Under the pieces are notes generated by a model. That model saw nothing but the letters and a program-made list of their open reading frames with translations. It ran no database searches and was not told the origin of the DNA. This document shows positions 13,912 through 20,701 of a DNA stretch of 20,701 bases, in pieces. A program made the position numbers and the translations under genes. This DNA is from an uncultured Nocardiopsis sp. (GTDB lineage Bacteria > Actinomycetota > Actinomycetes > Streptosporangiales > Streptosporangiaceae), in contig CALGOD010000082.1 of the NCBI GenBank assembly GCA_937957845.1, forward strand, positions 1 through 20,701. The letters run 5' to 3'. Position 1 is the stretch's first letter, and the number at the start of each line of letters is the position of its first letter.

Positions 13912-14136
13912 TCATTCCCCGGGACCGCCCCGAGGGTCCGGACGCACCTGCTTCCTTCCGGGGCGGGTCAGCGCACGCGCCACGCCGGCCGTGCCCAGTC
14001 CCGCCGCCAACACCGGAAGCACCCACAGCGCGTCGAACTCCCAGCCACCCGCTCCACGCACGGCGAACGCGACGGCCAGGCCGAGGAACAGCAGCCCCGC
14101 GATCAGTGAACCCCAGTCGGTCCTACGCCTCGCCAT
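13912..14136 (-). CDS. Small two-helix membrane protein, unknown function
   Basis: A 74-residue protein: basic start MARRRTDW, a first membrane helix (about 9-26, GSLIAGLLFLGLAVAFAV), a short GAGGWEFD loop, a second helix (about 35-57) and a basic tail. Its ATG (14136-14134) lies inside the end of the PspC/LiaF-like gene, with a 14-bp overlap and GGAGG 6 nt upstream, so the two are almost certainly co-translated. No family was recognised. The coupling suggests it belongs to the envelope-stress module next to it. Confidence 0.75.
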   Translation of the reverse strand: MARRRTDWGSLIAGLLFLGLAVAFAVRGAGGWEFDALWVLPVLAAGLGTAGVARALTRPGRKQVRPDPRGGPGE

Positions 14137-15493
14137 GCCGTACCTCCACAACCCCGACCAGAGAGTCGGTGCGCACGTTGATCACCGGGGGATCGGTCGC
14201 ATCGTCCGCCACGGGCTCATGGACCTCCTCGTAGGACAAGGAGAAGCCGGCCATGCCGTCCGCGACCTCGGATCCGCCGAAGGTCACCACACCCAGGTCC
14301 ACCCGCGACTCGACCGCCACGCGCGCGTCCTCGGGAAGGATCAGTTCCGTGACGCCCGCGCCGACCCGTAGCGACACGTCCACGGTCTCTCCCGGGGCCA
14401 GGTCCTCCAGCCCGGGCAAATCCATGGTCCCCGAACCGATCGTCAGAAGGTGCTCCTCCTCCGCCTCCGCGACCGTGGCGGGTCGCCACGTCTGCCCACC
14501 GATCCGCACCTGCGTCAGGTCCGTCACGGAAGTCAACACCAGCACCAGCGCGGTCGACAGCCCCAGTGCCATCAGTCCTCGCGGATTACCCGCCCAGGTA
14601 CCGACCACCGAGTACAGACCGACCACGGCCAGGGCTCCGGCCAGGAAGAACACCCCGGTTCCGGGCCCGAACAGCAGCGTGACCATCTGCGTGCTCCACA
14701 AGGAGGACGACCACCCGAAGGACGCCACGCCGAACACCACGGCCCCCGCCACGATCGTCCACAGCGCGAGCGAAGCCAGCGGTGCGCCCTTGCGGCAGGC
14801 CGCGTCCCGCTTCGGGGACACGTGATCGTCGGGCCCTCCCTCGCCCCCCTCCGGACCTTCCTCCTCGACCACCTCGGAGGAGCGCTCCGAGATCACCGCC
14901 AGGTCCACCGGACCGTGCGGCGACGACGCCCACGGCTGAGCCGGGTTGTAGTAGGCGGGTGTGGGCTCCGGAGACGGCGTCGCGGGGGGCGGTTCCTTCG
15001 ACCTCAGATCCTCCCTCAGCCGCACGAACGCCGCCCGTAGATCGACCCCGCGGCTGCGCGCGGTGAGCAGCCCCAGCACCAGCGGTACCGCCAGCACCAA
15101 CGTCGACCACTGCAACCCGCCGACCAGGCTGAACGCCGTCGCGACGGCCAGACCGACCGCGAGGAGCTTGGGCACGGCACGGGGCGGGATACGCCGGTCC
15201 AACATCTGCTCGAAGGTCGCCGGACCGCCCTGGGGATCGCGCATCAGCATCCACGCCGCGACGTAGAGGATCAGCCCCGTCGCCCCGGCGAACGCCGTCA
15301 GCACGAACGTGGCCCGCCATACCACCGGGTCGATTCCCGTGTACCGCCCCAGCCCCGCGCACACGCCGGCGAGCACTCGGTCCTCGTCCCCCTTGCGCAG
15401 TTCACGCTCGGGTCGGGGCGGTTCGGTCGTGGCGGTATCGGACACGGGGGAGGCGCCGCCTCCCGGTCCTTCGGCCCTTGGATCGTCAGTCAT
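14123..15493 (-). CDS. PspC-domain membrane protein with LiaF-like C-terminal domain
   Basis: A 456-residue protein. A Pro/Thr-rich cytoplasmic start leads into a PspC domain (about 33-88) with DRVLAGVCAGLGRYTGIDPV and one membrane helix. Two more helices follow (about 106-145), then a charged Pro-rich cytoplasmic stretch (about 155-240), two or three further helices (about 245-330), and a C-terminal domain of repeated short strands (TIGSGTMDLPGLEDL, RVGAGVTELILPEDARVAV, GVVTFGGSEVADG) like LiaF/DUF2154 domains. Proteins of this kind hold a partner histidine kinase inactive until the envelope is damaged; that role is inferred from family and context. The ATG at 15493 has GGTGA 6 nt upstream; GTG 15499 is an alternative. 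It is divergent from a PspC-domain histidine kinase. Confidence 0.8.
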   Translation of the reverse strand: MTDDPRAEGPGGGASPVSDTATTEPPRPERELRKGDEDRVLAGVCAGLGRYTGIDPVVWRATFVLTAFAGATGLILYVAAWMLMRDPQGGPATFEQMLDRRIPPRAVPKLLAVGLAVATAFSLVGGLQWSTLVLAVPLVLGLLTARSRGVDLRAAFVRLREDLRSKEPPPATPSPEPTPAYYNPAQPWASSPHGPVDLAVISERSSEVVEEEGPEGGEGGPDDHVSPKRDAACRKGAPLASLALWTIVAGAVVFGVASFGWSSSLWSTQMVTLLFGPGTGVFFLAGALAVVGLYSVVGTWAGNPRGLMALGLSTALVLVLTSVTDLTQVRIGGQTWRPATVAEAEEEHLLTIGSGTMDLPGLEDLAPGETVDVSLRVGAGVTELILPEDARVAVESRVDLGVVTFGGSEVADGMAGFSLSYEEVHEPVADDATDPPVINVRTDSLVGVVEVRHGEA

Positions 15494-15557
15494 GGTCACT
15501 CACCGCACTCTCACCTGACCCATGGTCGCCCGGAATCGGCCGCCATCACATCCGGGA

Positions 15558-15579
15558 CGACCCTGAACGCACCCTGACC
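15558..15579 (-). promoter_or_regulatory. Two tandem 11-bp direct repeats in the divergent intergenic region
   Basis: Read on the minus strand, GGTCAGGGTGC (15579-15569) is followed directly by GTTCAGGGTCG (15568-15558); seven bases TCAGGGT are identical with an 11-bp period. The unit resembles the Streptomyces PHO-box layout (core GTTCA in 11-bp units), though the bases after GTTCA differ. It lies 65 bp upstream of the PspC/LiaF-like gene and 134 bp upstream of the kinase gene, well placed to control either. Confidence 0.55.
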
Positions 15580-15610
15580 GGGACCGGGGCACGGCCAGGG
15601 GCGTGCCCCC

Positions 15611-15639
15611 GATGTCCGCACACCTTCGGTGCGGGCATC
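15611..15639 (+). promoter_or_regulatory. Hairpin/inverted repeat upstream of the PspC kinase gene
   Basis: GATGTCCGCAC (15611-15621) pairs with GTGCGGGCATC (15629-15639) with one G-U pair around ACCTTCG. It ends 73 bp before the kinase start. As DNA it is an operator candidate for a NarL-type regulator; as RNA it could be a leader hairpin. No clear promoter could be placed in this gap. Confidence 0.4.
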
Positions 15640-15712
15640 CTGGACACCAGGAGAACCTACGAAGCGGTGCGCGGTGCATCCCCGCCGCACGAACGAAAGC
15701 GGTGATCGGGCG

Positions 15713-16915
15713 GTGACCACAACGGCCACGGACACTCCGCGGCTCACCCGCGCGGTGGACGGCAGGCTCCTCGGTGGTGTCGCCGCCGGACTGGCCCGAC
15801 ACCTGGGGGTCGATCCGGTGGTCGTCCGCCTGGCGTTCATGGCCCTGTCGGTGGGCGGTATCGGCGTCGCCGTCTACGTCGCCCTGTACTTCTTCGTCCC
15901 CGTGGACCCCGAGGAACAGGAGGAGGCCCCGGAGAAGGACAGCCGACGCAAGGGACGCGATCTGTCCCAGGTCATCGCCTACGTCGGACTCGCCGCCGGA
16001 CTCGGCGTCCTGTTCCTGCTCTTCGGCGGCGTCTTCGACCCACTGCTGTGGTTCGTGGTCTTCGGCACCCTCGGCGGCGTCATCCTCTGGCAACAGGCCA
16101 ACCCCACCCAGCGCGACGAGTGGATGACCTCCACGGTCGGCGGAGCGGGGGCCAAGGGCCTCCTCCGCGCGAGCGCGGGAGTGCTGCTCGTCGTCGTGGG
16201 CGTCATCGGCTTCCTCATCTTCCAGGAGCAGCTCCAGAACGCCCGGGCCGGACTCACCTTCGCCTTCACCGTGCTCGCGGGCATCTCACTCATCGCGGCA
16301 CCGTGGATCATCGGACTGGTCCGTGAACGTGACCAGGAACGCCGCGAACGCATCCGCAACGCCGAGCGCGCCGAACTCGCCGCGCACATCCACGACTCGG
16401 TCCTGCACACCCTCACCCTCATCCAGCGTCGCGCCGACGACCCCCGGGAGGTGCAGCGCCTGGCACGCGTCCAGGAACGGGCTCTGCGCAGCTGGCTCTA
16501 CCAGCGGCCCGCCGACGCCGACACCACGGTCTCACCCGCGCTCGAACGCGTAGCCGCCGAGGTGGAGGAGGAGCACGGAGTCCCCATCGAGGTCGTGTGC
16601 GTGGGCGACTGCCCCATGGACGACGGGCTGGCCGCCATGCTCCGCGCCGCCCGGGAGGCCATGGTCAACGCCTCCAAGTACGCCGGTACCGAGGACATCT
16701 CCGTGTTCGGAGAGGTCGACCGGGAGGAGGTGCTGGTGTTCGTCCGCGACCGCGGCACCGGCTTCGACATGGAGGACATCCCCGAGGACCGTATGGGCGT
16801 GCGCGGCTCCATCCTGGGCCGCATGGAACGCCACGGGGGGTCGGCGCGCATCCGCACCGGTCCCGGCGACGGCACCGAGGTGCAGCTGCGCATGCCGCGG
16901 ATCCCCGAGGTCTGA
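15713..16915 (+). CDS. PspC-domain sensor histidine kinase
   Basis: A 400-residue membrane kinase. A PspC domain at the N-terminus (about 10-62, GRLLGGVAAGLARHLGVDPV) ends in a membrane helix; about four more helices follow (about 85-205). The phospho-acceptor is H227 in HIHDSVLHTLTLIQRRA, followed by a variant dimerisation helix and an HATPase_c domain with AAREAMVNASKYAG (N-box), VRDRGTGFDMEDIP and the tail GRMERHGGSARIRTGPGDGT. It is of the NarX-like type that pairs with NarL/LuxR regulators, and such a regulator follows. GTG 15713 is chosen because the domain then starts normally; only a weak GGTGAT lies upstream. Residues in the PspC domain parallel those of the divergent PspC/LiaF-like protein, which suggests direct contact. 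Confidence 0.9.
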   Translation: MTTTATDTPRLTRAVDGRLLGGVAAGLARHLGVDPVVVRLAFMALSVGGIGVAVYVALYFFVPVDPEEQEEAPEKDSRRKGRDLSQVIAYVGLAAGLGVLFLLFGGVFDPLLWFVVFGTLGGVILWQQANPTQRDEWMTSTVGGAGAKGLLRASAGVLLVVVGVIGFLIFQEQLQNARAGLTFAFTVLAGISLIAAPWIIGLVRERDQERRERIRNAERAELAAHIHDSVLHTLTLIQRRADDPREVQRLARVQERALRSWLYQRPADADTTVSPALERVAAEVEEEHGVPIEVVCVGDCPMDDGLAAMLRAAREAMVNASKYAGTEDISVFGEVDREEVLVFVRDRGTGFDMEDIPEDRMGVRGSILGRMERHGGSARIRTGPGDGTEVQLRMPRIPEV

Positions 16916-17017
16916 GGACCGCGCGGTGAGGGGATCGCGTGGAAGGTGGGGAACACCGTCCCCGCCCACGGCGACCGGAACCCGCACCGGGACTGGTCCG
17001 ACCTTCGCGGCGGTGGG

Positions 17018-17033
17018 TAGAGTCCACGATGTG
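17018..17033 (+). promoter_or_regulatory. Leaderless-type -10 of the response regulator gene
   Basis: TAGAGT (17018-17023) lies 7 nt before the GTG start codon (17031-17033), with no ribosome-binding site between. This suggests a promoter of its own inside the 115-bp gap after the kinase gene, which would let regulator levels differ from those of the kinase. Confidence 0.55.
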
Positions 17034-17702
17034 GGAGACGAGAGCACGACCTTCAGTGACGGTGACGCGGTCCCCCGCGTCGTGATCGTGGACGACCACC
17101 GGCTGTTCCGCAGCGGTGTGCGCGGTGAACTGGGCGACGCCGTGAACGTCGTCGGCGAGGCCGGGGACGTCGACAGCGCCGTGCACGTGATCGGGGAGGA
17201 ACAGCCCGACCTGGTCCTGTTGGACGTGCACCTGCCGGGCGGGGGCGGCGTGGAGGTACTGCGTCGGGTCCTGGCCCGACACCCTCGGATCCGCTTCCTG
17301 GCGCTGTCGGTCTCCGACGCCGCCGAGGACGTCATCGGGGTGGTGCGCGGCGGCGCCCGCGGCTACGTCACCAAGACGATCTCCGGCAAGGAACTGGCCG
17401 ACGCCATCGTGCGGGTGGCCGACGGCGACGCGGTGTTCTCCCCGCGACTGGCCGGATTCGTGCTGGACGCGTTCTCCGCCACCGACGCACCGCCCGTGGA
17501 CCCCGAGCTCGACCGGCTCACCCAGCGCGAGCGCGAGGTCCTGCGGCACATCGCGCGGGGCTACGCCTACAAGGAGGTGGCCAAGGAGTTGTTCATCTCC
17601 GTCAAGACCGTGGAGACCCACGTCTCCTCGGTGCTGCGCAAGCTCCAGCTGTCCAACCGGCACGAGCTGAGCCGCTGGGCCACCGCCCGCCGGCTCGTCT
17701 GA
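17031..17702 (+). CDS. NarL/LuxR-family response regulator (partner of the PspC kinase)
   Basis: A 223-residue regulator. The receiver domain (about 16-130) has the acidic pair D21/D22 in VVIVDDHRLF, phospho-acceptor D65 in LVLLDVHLPGG and the conserved lysine in GYVTKTISG. A linker of about 25 residues leads to a LuxR-type helix-turn-helix (about 160-220): LTQREREVLRHIARGYAYKE, then LFISVKTVETHVSSVLRKLQ. The GTG at 17031 is chosen from the leaderless promoter pattern and because the receiver then starts after a short acidic tail; the upstream 35 codons in this frame look non-coding. It is expected to control the divergent PspC/LiaF-like gene and envelope-stress genes, by analogy. Its stop lies 10 bp from the convergent hydrolase gene with no room for a terminator. 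Confidence 0.92.
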   Translation: MGDESTTFSDGDAVPRVVIVDDHRLFRSGVRGELGDAVNVVGEAGDVDSAVHVIGEEQPDLVLLDVHLPGGGGVEVLRRVLARHPRIRFLALSVSDAAEDVIGVVRGGARGYVTKTISGKELADAIVRVADGDAVFSPRLAGFVLDAFSATDAPPVDPELDRLTQREREVLRHIARGYAYKEVAKELFISVKTVETHVSSVLRKLQLSNRHELSRWATARRLV

Positions 17703-17712
17703 GACGGGCTCC

Positions 17713-18648
17713 TCAGCGCAATGAGTCGAGCATCCGCCCGAGGAACGCGTCCTCATCCACCCCGGTGATCACGCGCACGGGCCTGCGGTCATCGGCCTTG
17801 GGACGCGGACGCAGGTCGGCCACGGTCATCCCTCGGGTGAGCGAACCGGCCAGCTCCACACGCAGCGGCGTCGCGAAGGCCTCGGTCACCAGGTCCGGAT
17901 CCACCAGCACGGCCGCCGCCAACGGGTCGTGCATGGCGCACTGACGAACGCCGAAGAGCCCCGTGTAGAAGTCCGCGTAGAAGTCCAGGAACGAGGACGT
18001 GAGTTCGGCCCGCCTGCCCGGGACCGTCTTCAGCTCCTCCAGCCACTCGGTGGTCGCCACCGTCTTCATGGTGATGTCCAGTGCCACCAGGTCCAGGTCG
18101 AAGCCGGCCGCGAAGACGGCCTCCGCCGACTCGGGGTCGTTGCGGATGTTGGCCTCGGCGTGCGAGGAGACGTTGCCCGCGACGCGTACGGCTCCACCCA
18201 TCACCACCAGGCGCCGCACCAGCCTCGGCAGCTCCGGTTCCAGCCCCAGGGCGATCGCCAGGTTCGTCAGCGGGCCCACCGCCAGCACGTCGATCTCGCC
18301 GGGACTCTCGCGGACCAGGCGCACCAGCAGTTCGGCGGCGGTCTCCGTCACCGGCTTTCCCGCGGGCTCGGGCAGCTCCACACCCCCGAGTCCGTTGTCC
18401 CCGTGCACGTGGGCGGCCAGGCTCGGCGGCTGCACCAACGGACGGGAGGCGCCCACCGCCACCGGGACGTCCGCGCGGTCGTACAGCTCCAGCAACCGCA
18501 GCGCGTTGTCCGCTGTCACATCCACACTGTTGTTGCCGAACACCGCGCCCACACCGATGATCTCCACCTCCGGCCGTGCGGCCAGGTAGGCGAGCGCGAC
18601 GGCGTCGTCGATCCCCGGATCACAGTCGACGAACACACGCATGGTCAA
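17713..18648 (-). CDS. Inosine/uridine-preferring ribonucleoside hydrolase
   Basis: A 311-residue nucleoside hydrolase that splits N-glycosidic bonds of ribonucleosides for salvage. The calcium- and ribose-binding signature RVFVDCDPGIDDAVALAYLA opens the protein. VLAVGPLTNLAIAL, LVVMGGAV, the asparagine/glutamate stretch SHAEANIRNDPESAEAVF and the late active-site AMHDPLAAAVLVDP are all present, so it should be active; base preference cannot be read. TTG 18648 has GGGGGAG 5 nt upstream and is the better-spaced start; ATG 18642 two codons later is the alternative. It stands alone, divergent from the helicase gene. No permease or ribokinase is adjacent. Confidence 0.92.
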   Translation of the reverse strand: MTMRVFVDCDPGIDDAVALAYLAARPEVEIIGVGAVFGNNSVDVTADNALRLLELYDRADVPVAVGASRPLVQPPSLAAHVHGDNGLGGVELPEPAGKPVTETAAELLVRLVRESPGEIDVLAVGPLTNLAIALGLEPELPRLVRRLVVMGGAVRVAGNVSSHAEANIRNDPESAEAVFAAGFDLDLVALDITMKTVATTEWLEELKTVPGRRAELTSSFLDFYADFYTGLFGVRQCAMHDPLAAAVLVDPDLVTEAFATPLRVELAGSLTRGMTVADLRPRPKADDRRPVRVITGVDEDAFLGRMLDSLR

Positions 18649-18673
18649 GAGAACTCCCCCCGGAACACGAGAC

Positions 18674-18707
18674 GGTCCCCCACGGGGACCCGTACCGAAT
18701 CAGGGTA
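18674..18707 (-). promoter_or_regulatory. Candidate promoter and leader hairpin of the nucleoside hydrolase gene
   Basis: Minus-strand TACCCT (18707-18702) fits TAnnnT. Between it and the start codon, GGTCCCC (18674-18680) and GGGGACC (18684-18690) form a perfect 7-bp hairpin with loop CAC, which would lie in the leader RNA just upstream of the ribosome-binding site. It may be a repressor site or a translation-modulating hairpin. Confidence 0.4.
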
Positions 18708-18730
18708 GGGGTGTTCGACCACCGACCACA

Positions 18731-18786
18731 CCGTCCGTGGACCAGGGACGGGGACGTCACCGGGCAGTCGTAACCTGGATGCCGTG
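18731..18786 (+). promoter_or_regulatory. Leaderless-type promoter of the helicase gene
   Basis: TAACCT (18771-18776) lies 7 nt before the GTG start codon (18784-18786) with no ribosome-binding site. Upstream, CCGTCC (18731-18736) and GGACGG (18746-18751) form an inverted repeat across the region where a -35 would lie. No canonical -35 was recognised. Confidence 0.5.
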
Positions 18787-20701
18787 TCCTCCCAAGAGCA
18801 GCTTCTCGAAGGTCTGAACGGTCCCCAGCGCGCCGCCGTCGCCCACAGCGGCGGCCCGCTCCTGATCGTGGCGGGTGCCGGGTCCGGAAAGACCCGTGTC
18901 CTCACCCATCGCATCGCCTACCTCATGGCCGAACGCGGTGTACGCCCCGGTGAGATCCTCGCCATCACCTTCACCAACAAGGCCGCCGCCGAGATGCGCG
19001 AACGCATCCAGGCGCTGCTGGGCCCACGCGCCGCCAACAGCGTGTGGACCATGACCTTCCACTCGGCCTGTGTGCGGATCCTCCGGAGGGAGGCCTCACG
19101 GCTCGGTTACCCGAGCAGCTTCACCATCTACGACTCCGCCGACTCCGCGCGCCTGATGCAGCTGGTGTGCAAGGAGATGGACCTGGACCCCAAGCGGTTC
19201 CCGCCCAAGGCCTTCTCCGCCCAGGTGTCCAACCTCAAGAACGAACTGGTCGACTACGACACGTTCGCCGGACAGGCGCAGAACGAGCAGGAGAAGAAGC
19301 TCGCCGAGGCCTATCGGCTCTACCAGCACCGCCTGCATGAGGCGGGCGCCATGGACTTCGACGACCTCATCATGGTCACCGTCAACCTGTTCCAGATGTT
19401 CCCGGACGTCGCCGAGTACTACCGGCGTCGGTTCCGGCACGTCATGGTCGACGAGTACCAGGACACCAACCACGCCCAGTACGTGTTCGTCCGTGAGCTG
19501 GTGGGTGTGGCCGAGGACTCCGACACCAGCGTGGTGCCGCCCGCCGAGCTGTGCGTGGTCGGTGACGCCGACCAGTCCATCTACGCCTTCCGTGGCGCCA
19601 CGATCCGCAACATCCTCGAGTTCGAGCGCGACTTCCCCGACGCGCGCACCATCCTGTTGGAGCAGAACTACCGCTCCACCCAGACCATCCTGTCCGCGGC
19701 CAACGCGGTCATCGACCGGAACGAGGGACGCCCGGCCAAGAACCTGTGGTCGGAGCAGGGCGAGGGGCCGGCCATCATCGGTTACGTCGCCGACAACGAG
19801 CACGACGAGGCCGCCTTCGTCGTCGGGGAGATCGACCGACTCACCGACGACGGGACGATCACCCCCGGCCAGGTCGCGGTGTTCTACCGGACCAACGCCC
19901 AGTCCCGGGTGTTCGAGGACGTGTTCATCCGGACCGGCCTGCCCTACAAGATCGTGGGCGGGGTGCGCTTCTACGAACGCAAGGAGATCCGCGACATCCT
20001 CGCCTACCTGCGGGTGCTGGCCAACCCCGAGGACACGGTCAGCATGCGGCGCATCCTCAACGTGCCCAAGCGTGGGATCGGGGCACGTGCGGAGGAGGCC
20101 GTGGAGCTCTTCGCCGCCCGTGAGCGGATCTCCTTCTCCCAGGCGTTGCGTCGGGTGGACGAGATCCCCGGAATGGCCGCCCGGTCGGTCAAGGCGGTCC
20201 GCAACTTCACCGCGCTGTTGGACGAACTGGCGAAGACGGTCCCGGACGGCACGCCCGCCGAGATCGTCGAGGCGGTGCTGAGCAAGACCGGTTACCTGTC
20301 CGAACTCGCCGAGTCCAAGGACCTGCAGGACGAGAGTCGGGTGGAGAACCTGGAGGAGTTCGTCGACGTCGCCAGGGAGTTCGAGCACACCTTCGCCGTG
20401 CTCCTGGCGCAGGAGCCCGACGAGGAGGACGACGCCACGGGTGTGGTCGATCCCGGTCCGCCCACGCTGGTCGACTTCCTGGAACGGATCTCCCTGGTGG
20501 CGGACACCGACCAGATCCCCGACGTGGACGATGAGGGCGGGGTGGTCACGCTGATGACCCTGCACGCGGCCAAGGGGCTGGAGTTCCCCGCGGTGTTCCT
20601 GACCGGGCTGGAGGACGGGGTGTTCCCCCACACCCGCACGCTCGGTGACAAGGCACAGCTGGAGGAGGAGCGCCGTCTGGCCTATGTGGGACTGACCCGG
20701 G
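18784..20701 (+). CDS. pcrA: ATP-dependent DNA helicase PcrA/UvrD1 type (3' end outside window)
   Basis: Superfamily 1A 3'-5' helicase used in repair and replication-conflict resolution; 639 codons are visible and the frame is open at the right edge. In order: Q-motif LLEGLNGPQRAAVAH, Walker A VAGAGSGKTRVLTHRIAYL, motif Ia AITFTNKAAAEM, TFHSACVRIL, motif II VMVDEYQDTNHAQY, motif III VVGDADQSIYAFRGAT, motif IV LLEQNYRSTQTI, GQVAVFYRTNAQSRVFED, motif V VTLMTLHAAKGLEFPAVFLT and the start of motif VI RRLAYVGLTR. All key residues are intact. The Q-motif begins about 10 residues after the start, so the long acidic/proline-rich N-terminal extension I recall in Streptomyces PcrA is absent. The GTG at 18784 fits a leaderless start. 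Confidence 0.95.
   Translation, partial: MSSQEQLLEGLNGPQRAAVAHSGGPLLIVAGAGSGKTRVLTHRIAYLMAERGVRPGEILAITFTNKAAAEMRERIQALLGPRAANSVWTMTFHSACVRILRREASRLGYPSSFTIYDSADSARLMQLVCKEMDLDPKRFPPKAFSAQVSNLKNELVDYDTFAGQAQNEQEKKLAEAYRLYQHRLHEAGAMDFDDLIMVTVNLFQMFPDVAEYYRRRFRHVMVDEYQDTNHAQYVFVRELVGVAEDSDTSVVPPAELCVVGDADQSIYAFRGATIRNILEFERDFPDARTILLEQNYRSTQTILSAANAVIDRNEGRPAKNLWSEQGEGPAIIGYVADNEHDEAAFVVGEIDRLTDDGTITPGQVAVFYRTNAQSRVFEDVFIRTGLPYKIVGGVRFYERKEIRDILAYLRVLANPEDTVSMRRILNVPKRGIGARAEEAVELFAARERISFSQALRRVDEIPGMAARSVKAVRNFTALLDELAKTVPDGTPAEIVEAVLSKTGYLSELAESKDLQDESRVENLEEFVDVAREFEHTFAVLLAQEPDEEDDATGVVDPGPPTLVDFLERISLVADTDQIPDVDDEGGVVTLMTLHAAKGLEFPAVFLTGLEDGVFPHTRTLGDKAQLEEERRLAYVGLTR

Noticed and set aside
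18712..18717. GTTCGA near the helicase gene as a possible LexA (SOS) site
   Set aside because: Only one half-site is present; the partner TCGAAC at 4-bp spacing is missing.
19096..20631. 511-codon minus-strand frame
   Set aside because: It is antisense to the helicase gene, whose motifs are unambiguous; the antisense product is Val/Gly/Asp-rich without domains.

Overview
The window is high-GC DNA with third-codon-position G/C bias, GTG/TTG starts, strong GC-rich hairpin terminators without U-tracts, and several genes that look leaderless (a TAnnnT-like -10 about 7 nt before a GTG). This points to an actinomycete. Ectoine synthesis and the protein types would fit a Nocardiopsis-like or related filamentous actinobacterium, but the genus is inference. 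I see no IS element, phage gene, CRISPR array, tRNA or rRNA.

Layout. (1) 1-5712, osmolyte block: the tail of ectA, then ectB and ectC (ectoine synthesis), a strong terminator, and a four-gene ABC importer ehuB-ehuC-ehuD-ehuA that matches the ectoine/hydroxyectoine uptake system. Synthesis and re-uptake of the same solute lie side by side; no ectD hydroxylase gene is present here. (2) 5739-8342: three single genes, each with its own hairpin: a CPBP-fold membrane protein that lacks the usual second-motif histidines, a small SRPBCC protein, and an HEGGH membrane metallopeptidase of M50 type. (3) 8393-11684, minus strand: an orphan STAS anti-sigma-factor antagonist behind a 562-bp non-coding stretch, and a 776-residue secreted-domain/polytopic-membrane protein of unknown function. 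(4) 11746-13892: an alpha-methylacyl-CoA racemase-type CoA transferase (minus) divergent from rsmA (plus), with a clear operator-in-promoter arrangement between them. (5) 13912-17702: an envelope-stress module: a PspC/LiaF-like membrane protein and a translationally overlapping 74-residue membrane protein (minus), divergent from a PspC-domain histidine kinase and its NarL/LuxR-type response regulator (plus). The layout resembles the EsrISR three-component system of Corynebacterium glutamicum, with a possible fourth component. (6) 17713-20701: a ribonucleoside hydrolase (minus) divergent from pcrA/uvrD1-type helicase, which runs off the right edge.

Most genes are well-known families. The parts that deserve attention are the four-part PspC module with its tandem 11-bp repeats, the ect/ehu junction with direct repeats and a leader hairpin, the operator in the racemase promoter, the tandem palindrome at the STAS gene promoter, the 776-residue orphan membrane protein and the degenerate CPBP protein.
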